Assembly (NCBI RefSeq): GCF_019090095.1
Contig: NZ_JAGQFP010000002.1
Span: forward strand, 1,736,001-1,800,000
DNA from: Stutzerimonas stutzeri
Lineage (GTDB): Bacteria; Pseudomonadota; Gammaproteobacteria; Pseudomonadales; Pseudomonadaceae
Direction: 5' to 3'
DNA length: 64,000 bases
The translations under genes were made by a program, and so were the position numbers. How positions within the stretch are numbered: the stretch's first letter is position 1; each line of letters begins with the position of its first letter. Below, in pieces: positions 9,455 through 21,402 of the stretch. The notes under the pieces were generated by a model that saw only the letters and a program-made list of their open reading frames with translations, was not told where the DNA came from and ran no database searches.

Positions 9455-9982
9455 ATGTTGAAAGGACCGATACCACCGCACGTTGATCCGCGCAAGCTCG
9501 CCGACCGAGCGGCCGCCCTGAAGGGTGAGCTGCAGCTGTCCGAGCTGAAGCGGCTCGTCGATCCTCTTGAGGACGATAAGGGTGTGGTGCGCGCCAGTTT
9601 TGATTTCGGGCGCGACGAACAGCGTACTGTGGTTATCCGCAGCGAGCTGGATGTTGAGGTCACCATGATTTGCCAGCGTTGTCTGGAGCCGGTTGTTCTT
9701 CCGATTCACAGCGAGTGTGTCTATGCCGTGGTGAATGAAGGGGCGAGCAGTCAGCACCTGCCGAAGGGCTATGACGTGCTGGAAGTGGGAGAGGATCCTC
9801 TGGATCTGCTGGCGCTGGTTGAAGAGGAGCTTCTGCTCGCTCTTCCGATTGTTCCACTCCATGACCAAGAAGTTTGCCAGCCGCCGGCTGGGCCTGATGA
9901 GCCCGAGCCGAATGAGGACGAGGTATCGCGGTCCAACCCGTTCAGCGTACTGGCTCAGTTAAAGCGTGACCCAAACGTTTAG
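9455..9982 (+). CDS. yceD: 23S rRNA accumulation protein YceD (DUF177)
   Basis: YceD belongs to the DUF177 family, linked in E. coli and plants to 23S rRNA accumulation. This 175-residue protein has the conserved ICQRCLEP segment (CxxC) near the middle, the acidic DLLALVEEELLLALP helix and a C-terminal NPFSVLAQLKR motif, which together define the family. It is the first gene of the lipid operon and is separated from rpmF by 12 bases, the classical yceD-rpmF pair. Its mRNA appears to be leaderless, because the promoter ends 9 bases before the ATG. Confidence 0.93.
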   Translation: MLKGPIPPHVDPRKLADRAAALKGELQLSELKRLVDPLEDDKGVVRASFDFGRDEQRTVVIRSELDVEVTMICQRCLEPVVLPIHSECVYAVVNEGASSQHLPKGYDVLEVGEDPLDLLALVEEELLLALPIVPLHDQEVCQPPAGPDEPEPNEDEVSRSNPFSVLAQLKRDPNV

Positions 9983-9994
9983 GAGTTGATCCCA

Positions 9995-10177
9995 ATGGCT
10001 GTTCAGCAGAACAAAAAATCCCGTTCCGCCCGTGACATGCGTCGTTCGCACGACGCGCTCGAGCCGAACGCCCTGTCCGTGGAAAAGAGCACTGGTGAAG
10101 TTCACCTGCGCCACCACGTTTCCCCGGAAGGTTTCTACCGTGGTCGTAAAGTGATCGACAAGGGCGCTGACGAGTAA
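9995..10177 (+). CDS. rpmF: 50S ribosomal protein L32
   Basis: A 60-residue basic ribosomal protein beginning [11 protein letters not shown], the standard start of gammaproteobacterial L32. The ATG at 9995 follows AGGAG by 9 bases; an earlier in-frame ATG three codons upstream is unlikely. The body ([24 protein letters not shown]) is typical of the family, which lacks the zinc cysteines found in some bacteria. It sits between yceD and plsX, the usual rpmF-plsX order that couples ribosome and phospholipid synthesis. Confidence 0.96.
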   Translation: MAVQQNKKSRSARDMRRSHDALEPNALSVEKSTGEVHLRHHVSPEGFYRGRKVIDKGADE

Positions 10178-10180
10178 ACC

Positions 10181-11239
10181 TTGTCTGCTCCGATCATAGC
10201 GATCGATGCAATGGGTGGGGACTTCGGTCCCCACTGCATTGTTCCGGCCAGCCTTCTCTGTCTGGCTGAGTCCCCCTCGCTGCATCTGGCCCTGGTTGGC
10301 CAAGCCTCCGTACTTGAAGAGATCATCGCCCGGCATTCGGGTGTGGATCGTTCGCGCCTGACGATTATTCCTGCCGATGCAGTGATCGGTATGGATGAGC
10401 GTCCCACCCAGGCCTTGCGCACCAAGCCGCGCTCGTCGATGCGTGTCGCGTTGGAGTGCGTGCGTGACGGGCGGGCCCAGGCGTGTGTCAGTGCCGGCAA
10501 TACCGGGGCTCTGATGGCGCTCGCTCGGCACGTGTTGAAGACGCTGCCAGGGGTCGATCGGCCCGCTATGGTGACCGCTATCCCCACGCTCCAAGGCGCA
10601 TGCTTGCTGCTTGACCTGGGTGCCAATGTCGATTGCACCGCCGAACAGCTCTATCAGTTCGCAGTGATGGGTTCCGTGGCGGCCGAAAGCCTCGGAATCG
10701 AGCAACCACGGGTATCGTTATTGAATGTCGGTACCGAGGACATCAAGGGGAATCTGCAGGTCAAGGCGGCGGCCGGCCTCCTGCAGCAGGCGAGCGGCAT
10801 TAATTATCGAGGCTTCATCGAAGGCGACGGGCTGTTTCGTGGCGAGACGGACGTGGCGGTTTGCGATGGTTTCGTCGGTAATGTGCTGCTCAAATCCAGC
10901 GAGGGGCTGGCGTCCATGGTGGCTTCGCGTGTCGAGGCGTTGTTTCGCCGCTCGCTGATGTCGCGTCTGGTTGGCGCACTGGCTTTGCCCTTGCTGCGAC
11001 AGTTGCGCGCTGACCTGCGACCCGCGCAATACAATGGCGCCAGTTTTCTCGGGCTTCAGGGTATCGTTGTGAAGAGCCATGGCGGCGCGGGCGCCGAAGG
11101 GTTTCGCTCGGCGATCCTGCGAGCCGCATTGGATGTCCAGCACAATCTGCCGGAGCAATTGCATAGTCGGCTCGAGCATCTGCTCGTGACCAATCGGTCG
11201 GTAAACGACGCCGGCGATGTGACCGCCGCCGATAGTTAG
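10181..11239 (+). CDS. plsX: Phosphate acyltransferase PlsX
   Basis: PlsX makes acyl-phosphate from acyl-ACP and phosphate, feeding PlsY in phosphatidic acid synthesis at the inner face of the membrane. The 352-residue protein starts with TTG three bases after the rpmF stop; the alignment [17 protein letters not shown] fixes this start because the IAIDAMGGD motif follows at once. Other family segments are [12 protein letters not shown] and [13 protein letters not shown]. No separate Shine-Dalgarno is visible, so translation is probably coupled to rpmF. Confidence 0.95.
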   Translation: MSAPIIAIDAMGGDFGPHCIVPASLLCLAESPSLHLALVGQASVLEEIIARHSGVDRSRLTIIPADAVIGMDERPTQALRTKPRSSMRVALECVRDGRAQACVSAGNTGALMALARHVLKTLPGVDRPAMVTAIPTLQGACLLLDLGANVDCTAEQLYQFAVMGSVAAESLGIEQPRVSLLNVGTEDIKGNLQVKAAAGLLQQASGINYRGFIEGDGLFRGETDVAVCDGFVGNVLLKSSEGLASMVASRVEALFRRSLMSRLVGALALPLLRQLRADLRPAQYNGASFLGLQGIVVKSHGGAGAEGFRSAILRAALDVQHNLPEQLHSRLEHLLVTNRSVNDAGDVTAADS

Positions 11240-11311
11240 CCATCCAACTGACTAAATTCGGTGCGCCTGGTGGCGTATTCTTTTGACGAACAACCACAAG
11301 AGAGCCGTTTC

Positions 11312-12250
11312 ATGTCCGCATCACTTGCATTCGTCTTTCCGGGGCAGGGTTCCCAGGCCCTTGGCATGCTCGCTGAGCACGGTGCGCAGCAATCCCTGAT
11401 TATCGATACCTTCGCTGAAGCATCGTCCACCCTGGGCTACGATCTTTGGGCTTTGTGCCAAGAGGGCCCCGAGGCTCAGCTGAACCAGACCGACAAGACC
11501 CAGCCGGCGATCCTGGTCGCTTCGATCGCGCTATGGCGTCTGTGGCTGGCCGAAGGCGGCGCGAAGCCGGCCTTTGTCGCTGGGCATAGCTTGGGTGAAT
11601 ACTCGGCATTGGTCGCCGCCGGCAGCTTGCCCTTTTCCGAAGCTGTGTCGTTGGTGGAGTTGCGCGGGCAGCTTATGCAGCAAGCGGTTCCAGCGGGTAC
11701 CGGCGGTATGGCGGCGATTCTGGGGCTGGAAGACGCCGACGTCCTGGCAGCCTGTAGCGAAGCCGCCCAAGGTGAGGTCGTCAGCGCCGTCAACTTCAAT
11801 GCCCCTGGTCAGGTCGTGATCGCGGGAAGTGCCGCGGCGGTCGAGCGTGCGATCGAGGCGTGCAAGGCCAAAGGTGCCAAGCGCGCCATGCCATTGCCGG
11901 TCAGTGTGCCTTCGCATTGCGAGCTGATGCGCCCGGCCGCTGAGCGTTTTGCCGATGCGGTTACGCGCATCGATTGGCAGGCGCCTGAAATTCCGCTGGT
12001 TCAGAATGTCAGCGCGGCGATCGTTTCTGATTTGGATACGCTCAAGCGCGACTTGCTGGCTCAGCTTTACAGTCCGGTACGCTGGGTCGAGACCATTGTC
12101 GCGCTGAGTGAGCGCGGCGTGACCGATCTGGTGGAGTGTGGTCCGGGCAAGGTGCTTTCCGGCCTTAACAAGCGCTGCGTCAAAGGCATCAACACCTACA
12201 ACCTGGATACCCCCGAAGCGTTTGCTGCCACGCGTGGCGCGCTGGTCTGA
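11312..12250 (+). CDS. fabD: Malonyl-CoA:ACP transacylase
   Basis: FabD moves malonyl groups from CoA to acyl carrier protein for type II fatty acid synthesis. The 312-residue protein has FPGQGSQ at 9-15, the nucleophile Ser93 in GHSLGEYSA and the catalytic His202 in SVPSHCELM. The ATG at 11312 is chosen because it places SLAFVFPGQGSQ at the N-terminus as in E. coli; an upstream start at 11261 would add 17 non-conserved residues. It follows plsX after 72 bases and precedes fabG by 14 bases. Confidence 0.96.
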   Translation: MSASLAFVFPGQGSQALGMLAEHGAQQSLIIDTFAEASSTLGYDLWALCQEGPEAQLNQTDKTQPAILVASIALWRLWLAEGGAKPAFVAGHSLGEYSALVAAGSLPFSEAVSLVELRGQLMQQAVPAGTGGMAAILGLEDADVLAACSEAAQGEVVSAVNFNAPGQVVIAGSAAAVERAIEACKAKGAKRAMPLPVSVPSHCELMRPAAERFADAVTRIDWQAPEIPLVQNVSAAIVSDLDTLKRDLLAQLYSPVRWVETIVALSERGVTDLVECGPGKVLSGLNKRCVKGINTYNLDTPEAFAATRGALV

Positions 12251-12264
12251 ACAAGGAGACATCT

Positions 12265-13008
12265 ATGAATCTGCAAGGCAAGGTTGCCCTGGTAACGGGC
12301 GCTAGTCGTGGCATCGGTCAGGCTATCGCATTGGAACTGGGCCGCCAGGGCGCCATCGTGATCGGTACGGCGACATCTTCGTCGGGCGCCGAACGTATCG
12401 CCGAGACGCTCAAGGAGAACGGCATCGAGGGCGCTGGCCTGGTGCTGGACGTCACCAGTGATGAATCCGTTGCCACTACGCTGGAGCACATCCAGCAGCA
12501 CCTCGGGCAGCCGGCCATCCTCGTCAACAACGCAGGCATCACGCGTGACAACCTGATGTTGCGCATGAAGGACGATGAATGGCATGACGTGATCAATACC
12601 AATCTCAGCAGCCTGTATCGTCTGACCAAGGGCGTCCTGCGCGGCATGACCAAGGCACGCTGGGGGCGAATCATCAGCATTGGTTCCGTGGTGGGTGCCA
12701 TGGGCAACGCAGGGCAGGTAAACTACGCCGCAGCCAAAGCCGGGCTCGAAGGTTTCAGCCGGGCACTGGCGCGAGAAGTCGGTTCGCGCGGTATTACGGT
12801 CAACGCCGTGGCGCCGGGCTTCATCGATACAGACATGACGCGTGAGCTTCCCGAAGCTCAGCGTGACGCATTGCTGGGGCAGATCCCGTTGGGTCGTCTT
12901 GGGCAGGCGGAGGAAATTGCCAAGGTCGTCGCCTTCCTAGCTTCTGACGGCGCTGCCTACGTCACTGGCGCTACGGTTCCGGTGAATGGCGGCATGTACA
13001 TGAGCTAA
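12265..13008 (+). CDS. fabG: 3-oxoacyl-ACP reductase
   Basis: FabG is the NADPH-dependent ketoreductase of the fatty acid elongation cycle. The 247-residue short-chain dehydrogenase has the cofactor motif TGASRGIG at 11-18, NNAG at 88-91, and the catalytic triad Ser141 (SIGSVVG), Tyr154 and Lys158 (YAAAK), with Asn113 completing the tetrad. It starts 14 bases after fabD behind an AAGGAG site. Next comes acpP, which also has its own promoter. Confidence 0.96.
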   Translation: MNLQGKVALVTGASRGIGQAIALELGRQGAIVIGTATSSSGAERIAETLKENGIEGAGLVLDVTSDESVATTLEHIQQHLGQPAILVNNAGITRDNLMLRMKDDEWHDVINTNLSSLYRLTKGVLRGMTKARWGRIISIGSVVGAMGNAGQVNYAAAKAGLEGFSRALAREVGSRGITVNAVAPGFIDTDMTRELPEAQRDALLGQIPLGRLGQAEEIAKVVAFLASDGAAYVTGATVPVNGGMYMS

Positions 13009-13121
13009 TGTGACGCCCAACGCATGTAAGCAGTCATAACGGCTGAATAGTTTCGTTATAAAACTGCGGTTCGTTTATAGACAGATGGTTGAAAGCAGGT
13101 TCATGCTTGCCCGCTTTCAGC

Positions 13122-13149
13122 TTGAAATGCGGAAAACGCTTTCTATACA
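13122..13149 (+). promoter_or_regulatory. Sigma-70 promoter of acpP
   Basis: TTGAAA (13122-13127), a 16-base spacer and TATACA (13144-13149) lie in the 191-base gap before acpP and predict a start near 13156 with a leader of about 44 bases. A dedicated promoter would fit the very high demand for acyl carrier protein. Confidence 0.65.
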
Positions 13150-13199
13150 CTACCGCGCAGACCAGCTGCCTGATTTTTCCATAGGAGTGAAAACAAGGT

Positions 13200-13436
13200 A
13201 TGAGCACCATCGAAGAACGCGTCAAGAAAATCGTTGCCGAGCAACTTGGCGTCAAAGAAGAGGAAGTTACCAACAGCGCTTCCTTCGTCGAAGACCTGGG
13301 TGCCGACTCCCTTGACACCGTTGAGCTGGTGATGGCTCTGGAAGAGGAATTCGAGACCGAAATCCCGGACGAGCAAGCCGAAAAGATCACCACTGTTCAA
13401 GAAGCTATCGATTACATCAACGCGCACGCGCAGTAA
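13200..13436 (+). CDS. acpP: Acyl carrier protein
   Basis: AcpP carries growing fatty acyl chains on a 4'-phosphopantetheine arm. The 78-residue, strongly acidic four-helix protein has the modified serine at Ser37 in the conserved [12 protein letters not shown] segment, and begins [17 protein letters not shown] like other gammaproteobacterial AcpPs. The gene has its own promoter upstream and an intrinsic terminator just downstream, so it can be expressed as a short abundant transcript within the fab cluster. Confidence 0.97.
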
Positions 13437-13460
13437 GTTGTAATCCCGCTTCGAACCAGT

Positions 13461-13497
13461 AAGCCGCACTGCCTCTCAACAGGCAGTGCGGCTTTTG
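13461..13497 (+). terminator. Intrinsic terminator after acpP
   Basis: A perfect 14-bp stem (AAGCCGCACTGCCT and its complement) around a 6-base loop is followed by TTTGTTT. It lies 24 bases after the acpP stop and would separate abundant acpP mRNA from fabF. Confidence 0.88.
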
Positions 13498-13609
13498 TTT
13501 GTTAGTGTATTCAGCTGGTCGTGCGTTTTTGCGCGATGTCTGTGATGGTCGGCCTCGCCCGTTGCGTATGCTGGGGCGGGTCGGTCGAATCAACGTAAGG
13601 AGAATTGCT

Positions 13610-14854
13610 GTGTCGCGTAGACGCGTCGTAATCACCGGGATGGGCATGCTATCGCCGCTGGGTAACGATGTGCCAAGCAGCTGGCAGGGTATTCTCGCCG
13701 GCCGTAGTGGCATCGGCCTGATAGAGCACATGGACCTTTCCGCCTACTCCACTCGTTTTGGCGGATCGATCAAGAATTTCGACGTCGAGCAGTACCTGCC
13801 TGCGAAAGAGGCACGCAAGCTCGACTTGTTCATTCAGTACGGTTTGGCTGCCAGTTTCCAGGCAGTGCGCGATTCCGGCCTGGAAATCACCGACGCCAAC
13901 CGCGAGCGCATTGGCGTCGCGATGGGCTCGGGTATTGGTGGTCTCACCAATATCGAAAACAGCTGCAAAGCGCTGATCGAGCAGGGGCCACGCCGTATCT
14001 CCCCGTTTTTCGTACCAGGCTCGATCATCAACATGGTGTCTGGCTTTCTGTCGATCCACCTGGGTCTGCAGGGACCGAACTACGCGATCGCTACCGCCTG
14101 CACCACCGGCACCCATTGCATCGGCATGGCCGCGCGCAACATTGCTTACGGCGAAGCGGATGTCATGGTCGCCGGGGGCTCGGAAATGGCTGCCAGCGGC
14201 CTTGGCATTGGCGGATTCGCCGCCGCGCGCGCGCTGTCCACCCGCAACGAGGATCCGGCGGCGGCGAGCCGTCCATGGGACAAGGGGCGCGATGGCTTCG
14301 TCCTGTCCGATGGTGCTGGGGCGCTTGTGTTGGAGGAACTCGAGCATGCCAAGGCGCGTGGAGCGAAAATTTACGCCGAGCTGATCGGCTTCGGCATGAG
14401 CGCCGATGCCTTCCACATGACGTCGCCACCGGACGACGGCGCTGGTGCGGCTCGTTGCATTCGCAATGCGATAGTGGACGCGAAGATCGATGCGGCCCAG
14501 GTCGGTTACATCAACGCGCATGGCACCTCGACACCTGCGGGCGACAAGGCCGAGGCCGCGGCGATAAAAACCGTGTTTGGTGACCATGCCTATGAGCTAT
14601 CCGTGAGCTCCACGAAATCGATGGTCGGCCATTTGCTTGGCGCTGCGGGTGCCGTCGAGGCAATCTTCAGCGTGCTCGCCATCCGCGATCAGGTCGCCCC
14701 GCCGACCATCAACCTCGACGAGCCGGACGAGGGATGCGATCTGGACTTCGTTCCTCACGAAGCGAAACCGCGGGCCATCGACATCGCCATCTCCAACTCC
14801 TTCGGCTTCGGTGGCACCAACGGTTCGCTGGTTTTCAGCCGGTTCACCGAGTGA
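13610..14854 (+). CDS. fabF: 3-oxoacyl-ACP synthase II (FabF)
   Basis: KAS II condenses acyl-ACP with malonyl-ACP in fatty acid elongation. From the GTG at 13610, placed 8 bases after AAGGAG, it has 414 residues. The active-site cysteine is Cys164 in ATACTTGTH; the two catalytic histidines lie in HGTSTPAGD and [12 protein letters not shown], and the C-terminal gate FGFGGTNGS is present. The sequence follows P. aeruginosa FabF1, including its unusual TTGTH context after the cysteine. The stop overlaps the pabC GTG by 4 bases. Confidence 0.95.
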   Translation: MSRRRVVITGMGMLSPLGNDVPSSWQGILAGRSGIGLIEHMDLSAYSTRFGGSIKNFDVEQYLPAKEARKLDLFIQYGLAASFQAVRDSGLEITDANRERIGVAMGSGIGGLTNIENSCKALIEQGPRRISPFFVPGSIINMVSGFLSIHLGLQGPNYAIATACTTGTHCIGMAARNIAYGEADVMVAGGSEMAASGLGIGGFAAARALSTRNEDPAAASRPWDKGRDGFVLSDGAGALVLEELEHAKARGAKIYAELIGFGMSADAFHMTSPPDDGAGAARCIRNAIVDAKIDAAQVGYINAHGTSTPAGDKAEAAAIKTVFGDHAYELSVSSTKSMVGHLLGAAGAVEAIFSVLAIRDQVAPPTINLDEPDEGCDLDFVPHEAKPRAIDIAISNSFGFGGTNGSLVFSRFTE

Positions 14855-15668
14855 CATTGAGCTGGGTCGACGGGCAGCCCGCTGATGGGCTGCCGGTCCA
14901 TGACCGCGGACTGGCGTACGGTGATGGACTCTTCGAGACCATCAAGGTCATCCGCGGCGAGCCCGAACTGCTGGACCGCCATCTCGATCGTCTCGGACTG
15001 GGCTGCCGCCGGTTTGCCTTCGCCTGCGACCTGCTGGCGGTGCGACAGCAGATCATCGCGTTTAGCGCGGCGCTGGAAACGGGCGTAGCCAAGTTGATAC
15101 TGACGCGCGGAGACGGGCGGCGGGGCTACGGCCCGCCATCCGAGAGCCGGCCGCGCATCATCCTGCTGGGGTCGACGCTGCCGGAGTACCCTGTTGAGCA
15201 CTACGAGCAGGGCATTCGGCTGTATCCCTGTGCGATGCGTCTTGCCGAGCAGCCGGCCCTGGCTGGGCTGAAACATCTCAATCGGCTGGAGCAGGTCCTG
15301 GCACGTGGCGAGTGGCAGGATGGGTGTTTTGCCGAAGGCTTGATGTGCGATACCACCGGGCGCGTCATCGAGGGCGTGTTCAGCAATATCTTCATCGTTG
15401 AATCCAGCCAGCTGCTGACGCCAGCGCTCGAGCGCTGCGGTGTGGCCGGTGTGATGCGCGAGGAAATCCTCGCCCGCGCGCGACAGGCAGGCATCAGCGT
15501 CCAGGTCGCGGATATTTCGCGAGCGCGTCTGGCTGCTGCCGATGAGGTCTTCGTCTGCAACAGCCTGTATGGCATCTGGCCCGTGCGGCAATTGGAGGCC
15601 AGCGTCTGGCCGGTGGGGCCGCTCACACGTAAACTTCAGCACCTGCTGGCTGATCTATCGAGTAATAC

Positions 15669-15672
<4 letters not shown>
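14851..15672 (+). CDS. pabC: Aminodeoxychorismate lyase
   Basis: PabC releases pyruvate from 4-amino-4-deoxychorismate to give p-aminobenzoate for folate. It is a fold type IV PLP enzyme of 273 residues with [14 protein letters not shown] near the N-terminus and the PLP lysine in [15 protein letters not shown]. The GTG at 14851 is in the fabF stop context (GTGA), and a TTG two codons later is an alternative start. The position between fabF and mltG is the same as in E. coli and P. aeruginosa. Confidence 0.93.
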
Positions 15673-18347
<2,675 letters not shown>

Positions 18348-18378
18348 AATCCATCGCAACTGTTGTTAGGAATACCGC

Positions 18379-18735
18379 ATGAGCCTGCCTGCAAATCTTG
18401 GTCCGCGTAACGGCATCCTGTCTCTGACCATCAAGGACAAGTCGGTGCTCTATGCGGCGTTCATGCCCTTCATCAAGCACGGTGGCCTGTTCATCCCCAC
18501 CAACAAGAGCTACAAGCTCGGCGATGAAGTCTTCATGCTGCTGAGCCTGATGGACGAGCCGGAGAAGATCCCGGTCGCCGGCAAGGTCGTCTGGATTACG
18601 CCGAAAGGCGCGCAGGGCAACCGAGCGGCTGGGGTTGGCGTGCAATTCAACGAGGGCGACTCGACGGCCCGGAACAAGATCGAGACCTATCTGGCCGGTG
18701 CGATGAAATCGGACCGTCCCACACACACCATGTAA
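18379..18735 (+). CDS. pilZ: Type IV pilus assembly protein PilZ
   Basis: PilZ is required for type IV pilus assembly and twitching motility in Pseudomonas and gave its name to the c-di-GMP-binding domain family, but PilZ itself lacks the RxxxR motif and does not bind c-di-GMP. This 118-residue protein matches that type: it begins MSLPANLGPRNGILSLTIKD and has no RxxxR. It directly follows holB, the P. aeruginosa order. No other pilus gene is in the window. Confidence 0.93.
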   Translation: MSLPANLGPRNGILSLTIKDKSVLYAAFMPFIKHGGLFIPTNKSYKLGDEVFMLLSLMDEPEKIPVAGKVVWITPKGAQGNRAAGVGVQFNEGDSTARNKIETYLAGAMKSDRPTHTM

Positions 18736-18760
18736 GGCGGGCCTCAGCCCAGGGCTGCGG

Positions 18761-18777
18761 CAAAGCGAAGCGCTTTG
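18761..18777. repeat. Short perfect inverted repeat between pilZ and tatD
   Basis: CAAAGCG, a 3-base loop and CGCTTTG lie 26 bases past the pilZ stop. A stem of this size could help end the pilZ transcript, but no T run follows, so I do not call it a terminator. Confidence 0.4.
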
Positions 18778-18828
18778 TGTAGCGTTACTGGCGCATGAAC
18801 CCGCAGTCTGCAGTTCGAAATCTCTCTT

Positions 18829-19614
18829 ATGTTGATCGACTCCCATTGCCATCTCGACCGTCTCGACCTGACCGCGCACGGCGGTTCGCTGGACGCTGCC
18901 CTGAATGCGGCGCGCGTTGCGGGGGTCGGGCATTTCCTCTGTATAGGCGTGAGTGCCGATAACGCCGCCACGGTAAAACGGCTGGCTGAGCAGTATGTCG
19001 ATGTGGACTGCTCGGTGGGCGTGCATCCGTTGGATCTCGAGCCGGGCGCCGAGCCGGCACTGGACTGGCTGCTAAGTGAACTGGCTCACCCCCATGTCGT
19101 GGCCATCGGCGAAACCGGTCTGGATTATCACTACGAGCCCGAATCCGCCGCGCTGCAGCAGGCTTCGTTCCGGCTGCATCTGGACGCGGCGCGTATCACT
19201 GGCAAGCCGGTGATCGTACACACCCGCGCGGCGCGCGCCGACACGCTCGAGTTACTTCGCGAAGCGGCCTTGCCACAGGCCGGCGTGCTGCATTGCTTTA
19301 CCGAAGATTGGGACATGGCCAGGGCTGCGCTCGACCTTGGCTTCTACATTTCCTTGTCTGGCATCGTCACCTTCCGCAACGCCGAGGCGCTGCGAGATGT
19401 GGCGCGTCGGGTGCCGGCTGACCGCCTACTGGTCGAAACGGATTCACCCTATCTCGCGCCGGTTCCCTACCGCGGCAAGCCCAACCTGCCGCAGTACGTG
19501 CGCGAAGTCGCCGAGTTTATCGCGCAGGTGCGCGGGGTCGATTACCCGCTCCTGGCCGAGCAGACCACCGCCAATTTCAAGCAGCTCTTCCCCCTGGCTC
19601 GTGTGGCGGGCTGA
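18829..19614 (+). CDS. TatD-family metal-dependent hydrolase (YcfH-like)
   Basis: A 261-residue member of the TatD DNase family, which are two-metal (alpha/beta)8-barrel nucleases. The metal ligands HCH near residues 6-8 (DSHCHLDRL), EKTGLD-type GETGLDYHY, VIVHTR, LHCFTED and VETDSPYLAP are all present. In both E. coli and P. aeruginosa the gene follows holB and pilZ or related genes at this place; the E. coli counterpart is ycfH. Its natural role (DNA repair or quality control of exported substrates) is not settled. Confidence 0.9.
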   Translation: MLIDSHCHLDRLDLTAHGGSLDAALNAARVAGVGHFLCIGVSADNAATVKRLAEQYVDVDCSVGVHPLDLEPGAEPALDWLLSELAHPHVVAIGETGLDYHYEPESAALQQASFRLHLDAARITGKPVIVHTRAARADTLELLREAALPQAGVLHCFTEDWDMARAALDLGFYISLSGIVTFRNAEALRDVARRVPADRLLVETDSPYLAPVPYRGKPNLPQYVREVAEFIAQVRGVDYPLLAEQTTANFKQLFPLARVAG

Positions 19615-19784
19615 GCGAGCGATCGTCAACACAAACCGAGCGCAAGGCTTAATGCGCTGATGCCGTGTACAATCCGCGCCGCTTCGCCCTGCATGCGAAA
19701 CATGGCATGCGGGCGCGATAGTTCCGCTCGGTTCATGTCGCAACCACCGAGCCGTTTCCCGTCACAGACCTATCAAGGTGACGC
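19615..19784 (+). promoter_or_regulatory. Leader and promoter region of the permease gene
   Basis: A TACAAT hexamer at 19668-19673 is a candidate -10 without a clear -35. Downstream, an imperfect stem of about 10 bp (GCCCTGCATGC/GCATGCGGGC) and a 6-bp stem (CTCGGT/ACCGAG) lie before the start, so the mRNA would carry a structured leader of about 105 bases. I recognise no named riboswitch. Confidence 0.35.
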
Positions 19785-21182
19785 ATGCCCAGCGAGACGC
19801 TGCATCCCGGGACGCTGCAACGCGGCCTGAAAAACCGACACATCCAATTGATCGCACTTGGTGGCGCCATCGGCACGGGGCTGTTTCTCGGCTCGGCTGG
19901 CGTGCTGCGCAGTGCCGGCCCGTCGATGATTCTTGGCTATGCGATCGGCGGACTGATTGCTTTTTTGATCATGCGGCAGCTCGGCGAGATGATCGTGGAA
20001 GAACCCGTTGCAGGTTCGTTCAGCCATTTCGCGCACAAATACTGGACGCCTTATGCGGGCTTCCTTTCCGGGTGGAACTACTGGGTACTGTATGTGCTGG
20101 TGGGCATGGCCGAGCTGACCGCGGTCGGTAAGTATGTGCAGTTCTGGTGGCCGGAAATACCGACCTGGGCAACGGCCGCGGCCTTTTTCGTGCTGATCAA
20201 CCTCATCAACCTGGTCAACGTGAAAGCCTTCGGCGAGACCGAGTTCTGGTTCGCGATCATTAAAGTGGGCGCCATCATCGGCATGATCGCACTGGGCTTG
20301 TACCTGCTGCTCAGCGGCGAAGGCGGCGAGCAGGCCAGCTTCAGCAACCTCTGGAGCCACGGCGGCTTTTTCCCCAACGGCGTCAGCGGAATGATCATGG
20401 CCTTGGCCATCATCATGTTCTCTTTCGGCGGGCTGGAACTGGTGGGTATCACCGCCGCGGAAGCCTCAGACCCCAGGACCGTCATTCCCAAGGCCATCAA
20501 CCAGGTGGTCTACCGGATTCTGATCTTCTACATCGGCGCGCTGAGCGTCCTGCTGGCGCTGTATCCCTGGGATACCCTGCTGCAGACGCTCGGTGCCGCC
20601 GGCGATCCCTATAGCGGCAGCCCCTTCGTGCAGATTTTCTCGCTGATTGGCAGCGATACCGCGGCGCATGTGCTGAACTTCGTGGTGCTGACCGCGGCGC
20701 TCTCGGTATACAACAGCGGCGTCTACTGTAACAGCCGGATGCTCTACGGCCTGGCCGAGCAGGGCGATGCGCCGAAGGTACTGCTGGCGGTCAATCGTCG
20801 CGGCGTACCCGTGCTGGCCATCGCCTTCTCGGCGCTTGTAACCATGCTCTGCGTGCTGGTGAATTATGTGCTGCCGCAGAACGCCCTCGAATTGCTGATG
20901 TCGCTGGTGGTCGCGGCCTTGCTGATCAACTGGGCGATGATCAGCCTGGCCCACCTGAAATTTCGCAAGGCGATGACCAGCCAGGGCATAACGCCTTCGT
21001 TCAAGGCGTTCTGGTATCCGTTCAGCAATTATCTGTGCTTGGTGTTCGTCGCGCTGATCGCCGCCATCATGCTATCCATGCCCGGGTTGCGCACCTCGAT
21101 CATCGCCATACCACTATGGGCGTTGTTCATCTGGGGATGCTTCCGGCTTCGGCAATGGCGGCGGCAAGTTGCCCTTGGTTGA
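19785..21182 (+). CDS. aroP: Aromatic amino acid permease-like transporter (APC family)
   Basis: A 465-residue inner-membrane permease with about twelve hydrophobic segments, of the amino acid transporter (AAT) branch of the APC superfamily. Identity with E. coli AroP is extensive from memory: LKNRHIQLIALGGAIGTGLFLGS near the N-terminus, RQLGEMIVEEPVAGSFSHF, WNYWVLYVLVGMAELTAVGKY, SFGGLELVGITAAEASDP and ALSVYNSGVYCNSRML. It probably takes up tryptophan, tyrosine and phenylalanine by proton symport. ProY or another AAT permease is an alternative. No amino acid catabolic gene is adjacent, and the gene is absent from the P. aeruginosa order I recall here. Confidence 0.8.
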   Translation: MPSETLHPGTLQRGLKNRHIQLIALGGAIGTGLFLGSAGVLRSAGPSMILGYAIGGLIAFLIMRQLGEMIVEEPVAGSFSHFAHKYWTPYAGFLSGWNYWVLYVLVGMAELTAVGKYVQFWWPEIPTWATAAAFFVLINLINLVNVKAFGETEFWFAIIKVGAIIGMIALGLYLLLSGEGGEQASFSNLWSHGGFFPNGVSGMIMALAIIMFSFGGLELVGITAAEASDPRTVIPKAINQVVYRILIFYIGALSVLLALYPWDTLLQTLGAAGDPYSGSPFVQIFSLIGSDTAAHVLNFVVLTAALSVYNSGVYCNSRMLYGLAEQGDAPKVLLAVNRRGVPVLAIAFSALVTMLCVLVNYVLPQNALELLMSLVVAALLINWAMISLAHLKFRKAMTSQGITPSFKAFWYPFSNYLCLVFVALIAAIMLSMPGLRTSIIAIPLWALFIWGCFRLRQWRRQVALG

Positions 21183-21204
21183 GGCGACGCACAGAGTTAT
21201 CTGC

Positions 21205-21234
21205 AAAAAAAACCCGGCTTCGTAAGGAGCCGGG
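21205..21234 (-). terminator. Intrinsic terminator, minus strand, between permease and class V enzyme
   Basis: Read on the minus strand, CCCGGCT and AGCCGGG enclose an 8-base loop and are followed by T8. It lies about 170 bases downstream of the minus-strand class V gene and 22 bases past the permease stop on the other side. Confidence 0.82.
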
Positions 21235-21402
21235 CCAAGACCATTAGGAGTAATGAGGTCACGTCCTCGTTCCCTCAGCTGGCCGAGCATTGGGGGGATT
21301 GCGCGGCCAGTGACTGAAGTATTGGCCCGTATCGGCGATCCTGCCGGTGGAATCGCCGCCTTTTTAAAACGGATTTGGAATAGTCAGGCGGACCTTGATC
21401 GC

